This document shows positions 31,878-40,568 of a stretch of DNA of 64,000 nucleotides, piece after piece. The notes under the pieces were generated by a model that saw only the letters and a program-made list of their open reading frames with translations, did no database searches and was not told the origin of the DNA. Made by a program: the position numbers and the translations under genes. This DNA comes from Bacteroidota bacterium (GTDB lineage: Bacteria; Bacteroidota; Bacteroidia; Bacteroidales; FEN-979). The stretch covers positions 1 to 64,000 of the forward strand of contig JAPLDJ010000027.1 in the NCBI GenBank assembly GCA_026391805.1, given 5' to 3'. Position 1 is the stretch's first letter. Every line of letters begins with the position of its first letter.

Positions 31878-32144
31878 ATGAGAAAGTTTCTGAAATTACT
31901 TTTCTTCTTGATTTCATTTTTCCTTATCACGGCCTCAGCCGGTGTTTGTTTTGCTGATGGGCCTCAGCCTCCCGGTCCTCCGGGCGGTCATGGACTAACT
32001 GAGAACCAGGGGCCATTTGATGCACCAGTGCGTGACGGAATCGTTTTTTTACTCGTCCTGGGTATCGGATATGGTGGCTTTGTTTTTTATAAAACCTGGA
32101 AGAAGATCTCAGAAGAAAACAAGGGAAGAATGATTGTCAAGTGA
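31878..32144 (+). CDS. Small exported protein with PID-CTERM-like C-terminus, copy 1
   Basis: The protein has 88 residues: a signal peptide (MRKFLKLLFFLISFFLITASAGVCFA), a Pro/Gly-rich stretch (DGPQPPGPPGGHG), and DAPVRDG leading into one membrane helix (IVFLLVLGIGYGGFVFY) and a basic tail (KTWKK). An APxxxG motif, helix and basic tail recall the PID-CTERM-type sorting signals of Bacteroidota, but I cannot confirm the family without a search. The paralogue at 39899-40168 is identical across the whole FADGPQ...FDAPV segment. The 2465-residue secreted protein starts 91 bp downstream. Role unknown; a membrane-anchored accessory of the giant protein is one option. Confidence 0.7.
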   Translation: MRKFLKLLFFLISFFLITASAGVCFADGPQPPGPPGGHGLTENQGPFDAPVRDGIVFLLVLGIGYGGFVFYKTWKKISEENKGRMIVK

Positions 32145-32235
32145 CAATGAACGGATAACAATCATTCATCACTTCCCTGCTAAAATTTACGCAATGTTTT
32201 TTTTACAACGTTATTAACCAGATAAGTATATACCC

Positions 32236-35200
32236 ATGAGAAATTCATACCCGTTTAATGCCATTATTTCAGTTCTGAACAACCGGTTTCTGCGCCCTGG
32301 TGGCCAAAACAGTTCATTCTCATCTTGGGGGAAATTTTTATTTCCGTGGAAAGCCTGCGTATTAATAGCAGGGCTTCTGCTGGTTTCAGGGTTTGTGCAG
32401 GCGGCAACATATTGGTCAATAGCCAGCGCTGCATGGAATACAAACTCGACCTGGTCAACAGTAGGTTATAGTAGTTCCACTAATGCCGGTACTTTCCCTA
32501 AGGCCGGAGATATTGCCTATATAGGCAATTCGAGGACAGTTACTGTAAGTGCCAATGCCACTTGTGCACAAATAATCATTGAGACAACCGGAGTACTAAA
32601 CCCACTAACTACCAGAACTGTCAGCGCCACAACAAGTATTAATATAAATTCGAATGGTACATACACAAATCAAAGTACCGGAGCTATAACAACTCCCTCC
32701 TGGACCTGTAACGGAACCTATAATCATGCTACTTCGTCAGCGACATTACCCAAAGGGTCAACTACCTCTACATGGGGTGCCGCTTCCAATCTGAATATTA
32801 CCGGATCCTATACATCAGCAACGCAATTTGCAAATTTTATCGGGCAGACCTTTGGTAATTTTACCTTTAATCCATCTCAAATGACAAATACGGTTTGTAT
32901 GTATGGTGATGCTTCCGGTACTGTAACAGTACAGGGAAATTTTACCATCTCTCAGACCGGGACCAGTACTTTATACCTGAGACAAGTGGGCTACGCGTAT
33001 GTCGGGGTGCTAAATATTAACGGCAATTTCAGCTTGGCTGCCGGAATTTTTGATCTGCATAACGGGGGAACAACTCCAACAAACTCTACGGTAAATCTAA
33101 AAGGGAATTTTACCTTGTCGGGTACAAGCGTAATGACACAGACAACCGTTCAGTCAGGGTCCACGGTTAATTTTAATTTTACAGGAACCGGAACACAGAC
33201 GGTCAGTATCTCACCCACCGCCACCATTAGCTCTCAGGCAACCACTTTGTCCTGTGATATCCAGTTTGCGGTTGCAAGCGTGGCTACGATTGATATGGGC
33301 ACCTCAGTCCTTAAGGGTACCAATAGTACTTCCTTTACATTAAATCCGGGAGCAACAATTATTACTGCAAATCCTGATGGATTATCCACATCTGGTGCCA
33401 CAGGCTCTATCCAGGTGAACGGAACAAGAACTTACAGCACTACGGCTAATTACACCTATAACGGTACTTCGGCCCAGGTAACCGGCAATGCCGTTACAGG
33501 AGCAAATAATCTAACCATCAGCAATACCAATGCTTCCGGGGTAACCTTCAGCAGGTCAATTTCAGTCACCGGGAATATGAATGTTACTACCGGGGCTCAC
33601 GTTAATTTAGGGACCTTTACCTCCTCAACTGCATCTCTCACCCTGGGAGGTTCTGCTCAGGCAAGTGGTACTTCTTATGGAGGAACCACTTCCGCAGCAG
33701 CGCATATTCTTCCTACCTATTTCAATACTGCGACCGGCATATTAAATGTTAGTTTGTCACCCCCGTCAAATTTAAGTTATAATTCGCCTTTTTCATTCCC
33801 GATAAATGTTCCGATAACAGAGCAGGATCCAACGGTTACTGGAGTTGTAACGAGTTATGGAATTAGTCCGAATTTGCACACTAATACAGGTTTGGATTTT
33901 AACACTACAACGGGCGCCATAACAGGTACTCCAAATACCTATTCACAAACGACTGATTACACGGTTACGGCCTCAAACAGTGCCGGAAGCACTACGTGCC
34001 ATATATTACTAAGTGTTGGTAATTACCGTTATGCTGTTGCTAATGGTAACTGGAATTCAAATAGTACCTGGGCTATAAATTCAGGCGGTACTGCGGGTGC
34101 TTCTTACCCTGTTTCCGGCGATATTGTTTTTATTGGCGAAGGTGCAAATTCCTGGACGGTTACAATTCCAACCAGCACTGCTGCAGCATGCGGCAGCCTT
34201 ACCATGGGTAATTACAGTGCTGCGACCGTAGCAACTCTTAATTTTGCAAATAGCGGAAGTTCACTTGCAGTAGGCAATGATCTTGTGATGAACCGTCCAA
34301 ACGCGGCAGCAACAACTGCAATCAATTTAGGTACCGGTAGTTTAACCGTTGGCGGTACGCTTAAGTTAGCTATGAGTGATCTGACTCCTAACAGCGCCAC
34401 CAATCTGATTAATCAGGTAAATATTTCGACGGGTACAGTAACTACAACAAACCTGTTATTCAACGGACAATCAGCTCCGCAAAGTCAGGTTGTTTTCAGC
34501 GGAGCAGGTAAGATGAATATAAGTGGTAACCTTACATTCGGTTATATTCTTGGAACCCTTACACCTTCAACCGGAACTGTTAACTTCAATGGAACATCTG
34601 CTCAGACCATCCCAATCGGAGTCAGCGCTGTGACATACAATAACCTGACAATAAATAATACCAGTACCAGCGGTGCAACTTTAAGCAGTTTAGCCATATC
34701 GGCAACAAATGTTACAGGAAATCTGTCTGTAGGTGATGTTTCAGCGAGCAGTACATTCGACAATGGTGGTTATGCCATTGTCCTTGCTTCAGCGAAAACT
34801 TTAACTATCGCAGATAATAGTTCTAAATTTTATTTGTCGGGTACATCTACGATGGCAACAGCTCCTGGCGGAAAAACATTCGGCCCATCTAGCCTTGTTA
34901 ATTATACCGGATCAAACCAGACTGTTACGGCAGAAACGTACGGTCATCTTACATTAAGCGGCTCCGGTACTAAAACGATGCCTGGTTCTTCACTTTCTGT
35001 CGCAGGTAATTTTACGATGTCGGGAACGGCAACTACAACAGCATTGGCGGCAATCAACACTGCCGGTAATTTCACCCTGGGTTCGGGCACTACATTCAAT
35101 GCTTCTACCTTTACACATTTGGTAGGAGGGAACTGGACCAACAGCGGGACATTCACTCCCAGCAGCAGCACCATTGAATTTAACAGTTCGGGAGCAGGAA

Positions 35201-38200
35201 ACATCGGAGCAAGTAATTTCAACAACATAACTTTCAGCGGTTCAGGTACCAAAACAGCGACGGGTGCTTTATCAATTGCAGGGAATGTCTTAATAAGCAA
35301 TAATTTCACGGCAGGTATTTACGGCCATACTGTTGCCGGAAACTGGTCGAACAGCGGCACATTTGCTCCGAGTGGCGGGATTGTGATTTTTAATGGAACC
35401 GGGGCCCAGACTATCAACAGCGGGGGAAGTTCTTTCTTTGATCTTACAATAGGAAATAACGGAGGCACCTGTACCGCCGTCACGAACGGGATAACCTCGA
35501 CCGGAACGTTCACCACAAATTCCGGGACTATTTTAGATATGGCTACCAATGCCCTTAGTGTAAACACGGTAAGCCACTCAGGTACACTGTTGACACAATA
35601 CACATCATCCTCACCCATTACCACTGGTAAAACTTGGGGCGGGCTGGTGAACTATAACAACGCATCCAGTGCGCAAACCGCCATGGCAGGGACCTATAAC
35701 AATCTCACCATAAGCACACCAGGTGGAGCAACGGCAAGCGGGGATATTTACGTGAACGGAATATTAAACCTGGCAGCTGCCGATCCTACTGCCACTCCTA
35801 CGCCTGTTAAAGGCTGCCTTGAAATGATCACTAATTATGGAAACTATCCGGGAACAACCTTAACTGATTATAATTCTCTTGTATCGTTCACATTATATAT
35901 GGGTTCATCTGCAACTACAATTGGAGTCGGAGATGTTACGGGAATTGTAAAAAGAGATTATTCCATTGTTGCGAACACTCCATATACTTTTGGAAACCAA
36001 TATACCACTGTTTCTATCACTTCAGGAACAATGCCAACTGCTCTTACCCTTACAATAACCATTGGCGCGGCACCTGCCGGAAAACCAGGAGCATTAAAAA
36101 GGACCTACCAGATTATTCCTGCCGGTGGCAGTGGTAATACAGTTACTGCCAACTTCCATTATCTGGATAGTGAAATAGGTAGTAATACAGAAGCAAATAT
36201 GGTAACCTGGGATTATGATATTGGCGGTGGTTATGCAACTCCTGATGAGCACGGGCGTGCCAATTATGATTTTACCAACAATTTTATTGGTTTATCGAAT
36301 ATTCCAATAGATTATTTTATTTATGTCGACCCAGGACATAAGTGGAGAACCATTTTTGAATTAGGAGATTATGGAGAAGATTATTATACATGGAATGGTT
36401 CGGTCAGTACGGATTGGAAAACTGCAGCAAATTGGACAATTACACTAAGTGGTTCTGGTGTTCCCAATAAGCTTAGCCATGTAATTATTCCTAATGTTAC
36501 TTCAACAAATAACCGTTCACCACTCTTACCTGGGGGAACCACTATCATTAATACTATTTCCATTCAGAATGGAGGCATTTTAACCATGGGTAGCAATACC
36601 CTCAAAATACAAAACACACTTAGTGGGGGTTGGGAAGACCTGAATCTAACCGGCAATAACCCGGGTTCAAGTACAGTTGTTTTTAACAGACCCGGAACCT
36701 CCATATCTGGTACTGCCTGGTTTAATAATGTAGAGATTGCTGCTATTGATGATGCAACAGATACAATTGCGGATATAACCAATGAGGCTGGCAGTACAAT
36801 GATAATAAGTGGCTCAATTACAAGAACAGGATTAATGACAGGCAAATGGTATGCTGATAATTTCAATAATACGGTTGTTTACAATGGTACAGATCAAACA
36901 ATCCTTTTACCGGATGGAAATAATAAATATTATAATCTTACTTTAAGCGGAAGCGGCACAAAAACTTTGCCTTCAACCCTGGTAATTGATAAAGATTTCA
37001 CTTTAGCGGGCTCTGCTGCTGCATCAGGTACTACGCTTTCGGTTGGGGGCAATTTTACCAGCAGTTCTTCCGGTAGTTTTTCAGTAGGTACGGTCATTCT
37101 CAACGGTACAAGTCCGCAAACACTTGGAGGAACTGCTTCGACCACTTTCAGTAACCTTACCATCAATAATGCAAACGGGGTTACGTTGGGGAACAACGAA
37201 ACGGTGAATGGTACATTGACTCTTACCAGTGGAATGGTTAACACCGACATCAATACCCTAACGGTAGGTTGCACCGGAAGCATTAACAATGCAGGTGCTT
37301 CAAGATATATCGAAGGTAAATTGGCCAGGGTCTATTGTGGGATAGGTTCAAAGGATTTCCCGATAGGAAAGGGAGGAAATTACCGCCCGATGACTTTAGA
37401 ATATACTGCGTTAACTGGAACGAGTACTGTTACGGCCGAGGAATTTGAGTCTTCAGCAATCAGCGGTACCCTTCCGGCATGCACCTCGCTGCTTGATCCA
37501 AACAGGTACTGGTCAGTTTCAGAAACAGGGGGAAGCAGTTTTTATTTTGACATCACACTTGATGGAACCGGTTATACTGTTACTGGGAATCCAATAATAC
37601 TGCAAGATGGCACTAACCCGTTAACGTCATATACAGCGACTGTTATTGGAAATAATTATAAGGCGACCCACTTAAACACCTTCGGCAATTTTGAGATTGC
37701 ATCAGAAACTCTTCCGCAAGGTTCATTATCCGGAAGCGCAATCTGCTCAGGAGATATAGGTCAACTCACCTGGACTGCCACTGCAGGAACCGGCCCGTTC
37801 ACCGTTGTTTATAACGATGGTACAGACCATACCGCGGAAAATGTAAGTTCAGGGATTCCTTTTAATGTATACACCAGCCAGACATCCACAAAGGTTTACT
37901 CGCTGACTTCGGTTACCAGTTCCTCATGTACGCGATCAAGTGGTTTTACCGGGGGAACAGGAACGGTTACTGTTCTTACTTCCGCAACCTGGAATGGCAG
38001 TTTAAGCAACGACTGGAATACACCTGCCAACTGGACACCAGCCTACGTTCCTATTTCCTGCACAGATGTGACCATCCCTTATACTGCAATCACAAATTTC
38101 CCAACACTCTCTGCTGCTGCCTTGTGTAACAACATCATTCTTGAATCAGGAGCTTCATTAATAGACACCAAAACCGATGCAGGAGCTTATCTGTCTTTAG

Positions 38201-39633
38201 GTGGAACAGCAACGGTAAAGCGGTTTATTCCCAACGACTGGAAGTGGCATTTTCTTTCATCACCTGTTGCCAGCCAGCCGATATGGCCGGAATTTGCACC
38301 GACACCTGAGCTTTCTTCTCCAACAGGATGGGCTCCGGTAAATTCGGGCCCATATTATTTTAACTGGGATTTCTATTATTTCAACCCAGCATGCCCTATC
38401 GGAGGACTCAGCTGGGTAAACCTAAGGTATCCCAAAGACGCTTCTCACATTGGCACCTACAATGACAGGACATACAACGACCCCAGCAGCTCCGCCGGAT
38501 TTGGCCCCCTGGTCCCCAAATTCCGGGTAGGAAAAGGCTACCTGGTAGCTTACACAACCAATTGGTATCCTGCAAACAATTCCCCGGAGACCCACACATT
38601 TACCGGAGCTCTTAATACTGGGGCCATCAATGATACGATCATTGATTATTACGGATTTGGGGGAAGCGCATACAACCTTGTGGGAAATCCTTATCCTTCA
38701 TCACTCGACTGGAAAAATGGGAGTGGATGGGACCGGTCCAAACTTGCCGAAAATGGTACATTACAGTATGACTATTGGATCTGGAACGATGGGATAGGAA
38801 ATTATGGGGTTTTCAACTCAGGAGGTGGAGATGGTTCCGGAACGAATAATGTAACACGTTACATTGCACCTGAACAGGCCTTTTTTGTACGGGTAATCTC
38901 AAATGGTTTTGTGACGATTAATAATAATGCAAGGATACATAACACACAACCCTGGTTAAAGGAACTTGAGGCTGAAGTTAACCATATTCGGCTAAAACTA
39001 ACAACAGATAAAAACAGTTACAGCGATGAAATGATATTCGGAGTGCTTGCTACTTATGAAGAAGGCGGTTCGGATAAATTTTGGAGTATGTATGCGGAAG
39101 CCCCTGAGATCTGGTCGATTAAGAACGGGAACAGTTACTCTATAGACCGCATGCACTCACTGGATCAGAACAGCACCGTCACCATCGGGATCAAAGCCGG
39201 GGTGGATGGAAATTATACAGTTACTGCAACCGGGGTCGACGAGTTTGGGTCATCAAGTGTACTGTTGGAAGATCTTAAAACAGCTGCAACCCAGGAACTG
39301 AAGAGTAACCCGGTCTATACCTTTGCGGCAACAACCAGTGATGCTCCTGAGCGCCTCCGCCTTCATTTCGGCGGGCCGTTCGGAGTTGCCAGCCCACCGA
39401 AAGTAAATGATATTACGGTCTATTCTTACGGCAATACCATCATTGTCAGGAACAATACTGAAAATGACATGGCAGGGGATGTTTTCGTTTACAACCTGGT
39501 TGGGCAGAAGATCCTGCAGAGAAAAATGGACGGGAAAACAACTAAGATCGACCTGAATGTACCGCTGGGAGTTTACCTGGTTACGGTGGTGACGGAGAAG
39601 GAGACTGTTAGCAGGAAGGTGGTGATCAGGTAG
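32236..39633 (+). CDS. Giant T9SS-exported surface protein, 2465 aa
   Basis: A long N-region leads to a signal peptide (WKACVLIAGLLLVSGFVQA, cleaved near residue 57). The mature protein is Thr/Ser/Asn/Gly-rich with many beta-solenoid-like units (GNFTLSGT, FNNITFSGSGTKT, NLTINNTS). At least four modules open with a WN...STW or WNGS.S.DW...ANW motif (near residues 65, 610, 1385 and 1920). A putative Ig-like module (about 510-590) is also present. The C-terminal 75 residues (DVFVYNLVGQKILQRKMDGKT ... GVYLVTVVTEKETVSRKVVIR) are a type A T9SS sorting domain, so the protein crosses the outer membrane by type IX secretion and is anchored or released at the surface. An adhesin or gliding-related role is likely; no enzymatic motif was seen. 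By eye it is more AT-rich than its neighbours. Confidence 0.88.
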   Translation: MRNSYPFNAIISVLNNRFLRPGGQNSSFSSWGKFLFPWKACVLIAGLLLVSGFVQAATYWSIASAAWNTNSTWSTVGYSSSTNAGTFPKAGDIAYIGNSRTVTVSANATCAQIIIETTGVLNPLTTRTVSATTSININSNGTYTNQSTGAITTPSWTCNGTYNHATSSATLPKGSTTSTWGAASNLNITGSYTSATQFANFIGQTFGNFTFNPSQMTNTVCMYGDASGTVTVQGNFTISQTGTSTLYLRQVGYAYVGVLNINGNFSLAAGIFDLHNGGTTPTNSTVNLKGNFTLSGTSVMTQTTVQSGSTVNFNFTGTGTQTVSISPTATISSQATTLSCDIQFAVASVATIDMGTSVLKGTNSTSFTLNPGATIITANPDGLSTSGATGSIQVNGTRTYSTTANYTYNGTSAQVTGNAVTGANNLTISNTNASGVTFSRSISVTGNMNVTTGAHVNLGTFTSSTASLTLGGSAQASGTSYGGTTSAAAHILPTYFNTATGILNVSLSPPSNLSYNSPFSFPINVPITEQDPTVTGVVTSYGISPNLHTNTGLDFNTTTGAITGTPNTYSQTTDYTVTASNSAGSTTCHILLSVGNYRYAVANGNWNSNSTWAINSGGTAGASYPVSGDIVFIGEGANSWTVTIPTSTAAACGSLTMGNYSAATVATLNFANSGSSLAVGNDLVMNRPNAAATTAINLGTGSLTVGGTLKLAMSDLTPNSATNLINQVNISTGTVTTTNLLFNGQSAPQSQVVFSGAGKMNISGNLTFGYILGTLTPSTGTVNFNGTSAQTIPIGVSAVTYNNLTINNTSTSGATLSSLAISATNVTGNLSVGDVSASSTFDNGGYAIVLASAKTLTIADNSSKFYLSGTSTMATAPGGKTFGPSSLVNYTGSNQTVTAETYGHLTLSGSGTKTMPGSSLSVAGNFTMSGTATTTALAAINTAGNFTLGSGTTFNASTFTHLVGGNWTNSGTFTPSSSTIEFNSSGAGNIGASNFNNITFSGSGTKTATGALSIAGNVLISNNFTAGIYGHTVAGNWSNSGTFAPSGGIVIFNGTGAQTINSGGSSFFDLTIGNNGGTCTAVTNGITSTGTFTTNSGTILDMATNALSVNTVSHSGTLLTQYTSSSPITTGKTWGGLVNYNNASSAQTAMAGTYNNLTISTPGGATASGDIYVNGILNLAAADPTATPTPVKGCLEMITNYGNYPGTTLTDYNSLVSFTLYMGSSATTIGVGDVTGIVKRDYSIVANTPYTFGNQYTTVSITSGTMPTALTLTITIGAAPAGKPGALKRTYQIIPAGGSGNTVTANFHYLDSEIGSNTEANMVTWDYDIGGGYATPDEHGRANYDFTNNFIGLSNIPIDYFIYVDPGHKWRTIFELGDYGEDYYTWNGSVSTDWKTAANWTITLSGSGVPNKLSHVIIPNVTSTNNRSPLLPGGTTIINTISIQNGGILTMGSNTLKIQNTLSGGWEDLNLTGNNPGSSTVVFNRPGTSISGTAWFNNVEIAAIDDATDTIADITNEAGSTMIISGSITRTGLMTGKWYADNFNNTVVYNGTDQTILLPDGNNKYYNLTLSGSGTKTLPSTLVIDKDFTLAGSAAASGTTLSVGGNFTSSSSGSFSVGTVILNGTSPQTLGGTASTTFSNLTINNANGVTLGNNETVNGTLTLTSGMVNTDINTLTVGCTGSINNAGASRYIEGKLARVYCGIGSKDFPIGKGGNYRPMTLEYTALTGTSTVTAEEFESSAISGTLPACTSLLDPNRYWSVSETGGSSFYFDITLDGTGYTVTGNPIILQDGTNPLTSYTATVIGNNYKATHLNTFGNFEIASETLPQGSLSGSAICSGDIGQLTWTATAGTGPFTVVYNDGTDHTAENVSSGIPFNVYTSQTSTKVYSLTSVTSSSCTRSSGFTGGTGTVTVLTSATWNGSLSNDWNTPANWTPAYVPISCTDVTIPYTAITNFPTLSAAALCNNIILESGASLIDTKTDAGAYLSLGGTATVKRFIPNDWKWHFLSSPVASQPIWPEFAPTPELSSPTGWAPVNSGPYYFNWDFYYFNPACPIGGLSWVNLRYPKDASHIGTYNDRTYNDPSSSAGFGPLVPKFRVGKGYLVAYTTNWYPANNSPETHTFTGALNTGAINDTIIDYYGFGGSAYNLVGNPYPSSLDWKNGSGWDRSKLAENGTLQYDYWIWNDGIGNYGVFNSGGGDGSGTNNVTRYIAPEQAFFVRVISNGFVTINNNARIHNTQPWLKELEAEVNHIRLKLTTDKNSYSDEMIFGVLATYEEGGSDKFWSMYAEAPEIWSIKNGNSYSIDRMHSLDQNSTVTIGIKAGVDGNYTVTATGVDEFGSSSVLLEDLKTAATQELKSNPVYTFAATTSDAPERLRLHFGGPFGVASPPKVNDITVYSYGNTIIVRNNTENDMAGDVFVYNLVGQKILQRKMDGKTTKIDLNVPLGVYLVTVVTEKETVSRKVVIR

Positions 39634-39639
39634 TGAAGT

Positions 39640-39689
39640 GGTTAAGTGTTAAGTGGTGAAGTGGTGAATTTTGCCCTTAACACTTAACC
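39640..39689. terminator. Long hairpin after the giant gene
   Basis: GGTTAAGTGTTAAG (39640-39653) pairs perfectly over 14 bp with CTTAACACTTAACC (39676-39689). It is embedded in short AAGTGGT and CTTAACC repeats. It may end transcription, although the following T-run is weak (TTTT near 39706). Confidence 0.5.
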
Positions 39690-39752
39690 CTTAACCCTTA
39701 ACACTTTTGAATTAGCGTTTAGCCATTTTATTAAATAAAGGTTAAATATCTC

Positions 39753-39789
39753 ATATTTCGCTTGCTTTTGTTAATTTTTTATACCTTTG
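39753..39789 (+). promoter_or_regulatory. Promoter of small sorting-signal protein 2
   Basis: ATATTTCGCTTG (39753-39764), a 17-nt spacer and TACCTTTG (39782-39789) match the promoter of copy 1 in sequence and spacing. The leader is about 105 nt. Confidence 0.55.
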
Positions 39790-39898
39790 CAGTTCAAAAT
39801 CCGAAAATTCTATCGCCAAAAAGGTTGTTTCGATCTTGGATAGATACAAAAAGTTCATATTTTAATGACGGATTTCAAGGCACTTGCACAACTATGAA

Positions 39899-40168
39899 AT
39901 GAAGAAGTTTCTTAAATTATTTTTCTTCTCACTATTGTTTTTTTTACTCACGGTCACATCCGGTGTGTGTTTTGCCGATGGTCCGCAGCCTCCAGGTCCT
40001 CCCGGCGGACATGGTTTGACTGAAAACCAGGGACCCTTTGACGCTCCTGTTGGAAATGGTTTAATGATTTTAATTGTCCTCGCAATCGTATACGGAGGAT
40101 TTCTGTTTTATAAGACCTGGAAGAAGATCACTAATGAAAATCCGGGGAAAATCATTGTCACCAACTGA
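39899..40168 (+). CDS. Small exported protein with PID-CTERM-like C-terminus, copy 2
   Basis: The protein has 89 residues from the ATG at 39899 (MKKFLKLFFFSLLFFLLTVTSGVCFA). A TTG five codons upstream is less likely because copy 1 begins at the matching Met. It shows the same DGPQPPGPPGGHG core, DAPVGNG, one membrane helix (LMILIVLAIVYGGFLFY) and the KTWKK tail. Between the signal peptide and the DAPV motif it is identical to copy 1, while the signal peptide, the helix and the tail have drifted. This points to selection on the exposed core. Confidence 0.7.
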   Translation: MKKFLKLFFFSLLFFLLTVTSGVCFADGPQPPGPPGGHGLTENQGPFDAPVGNGLMILIVLAIVYGGFLFYKTWKKITNENPGKIIVTN

Positions 40169-40356
40169 CAATCGAAAAGCTAGCCTTCATCCCTTCCCTA
40201 ATTAATCTCAGGCTCATATTTCCCGGGGCTTGCCCCGAGACAGGGTCCAGGGTTTGCCTTGGGGTTCATTCCTGTGATTATAGGTATTTAGAACACGGAT
40301 TACACGGATAAAACGGAAGATCATGCTCCGTTCATTCCGTGTACTCCGTGTTCATT

Positions 40357-40400
40357 TTTATCTTACGTTTATCTTACGTTTATCTTACGTTTATCCTTCG
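40357..40400. repeat. Four tandem 11-bp direct repeats (TTTATCTTACG)
   Basis: Three identical units TTTATCTTACG (40357-40367, 40368-40378, 40379-40389) are followed by TTTATCCTTCG (40390-40400). The array ends 68 bp upstream of the -33 element of the next gene. Confidence 0.85.
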
Positions 40401-40467
40401 ATCATATTTCACTATACTTCTGGATTTATTTGCTCCTGATACGCGTCGTTAAGGTGCAAAATACTCA

Positions 40468-40498
40468 TTGACAAATCTAGATATTATACATATCTTTG
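40468..40498 (+). promoter_or_regulatory. Promoter of the T9SS protein gene at 40.6 kb
   Basis: TTG (40468-40470), a 20-nt spacer and TATCTTTG (40491-40498) match the Bacteroidota consensus. The leader would be about 65 nt. Confidence 0.65.
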
Positions 40499-40568
40499 TT
40501 TGTTATATGTTTACCTTGGCGGGTAATTCATTTCATTTCTTTATTGGCGGACCATAAAAAGTAACGTT

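Larger units (their letters stand above)
40169..40568. other. Intergenic region with hairpins and iterons
   Basis: This 400-bp gap has no gene. It holds a CCCGGGGC/GCCCCG hairpin near 40223, a long imperfect hairpin of ACACGGATTACACGGAT and ATTCCGTGTACTCCGTGT (about 40273-40351), four 11-bp direct repeats (40357-40400), and a promoter (40468-40498). Confidence 0.7.

Noticed and set aside
39670-39705. Telomere-like CCCTTAA repeats
   Set aside because: Only a few degenerate units, inside a hairpin in the middle of a contig; they are better explained as the short-repeat tracts seen in other gaps.
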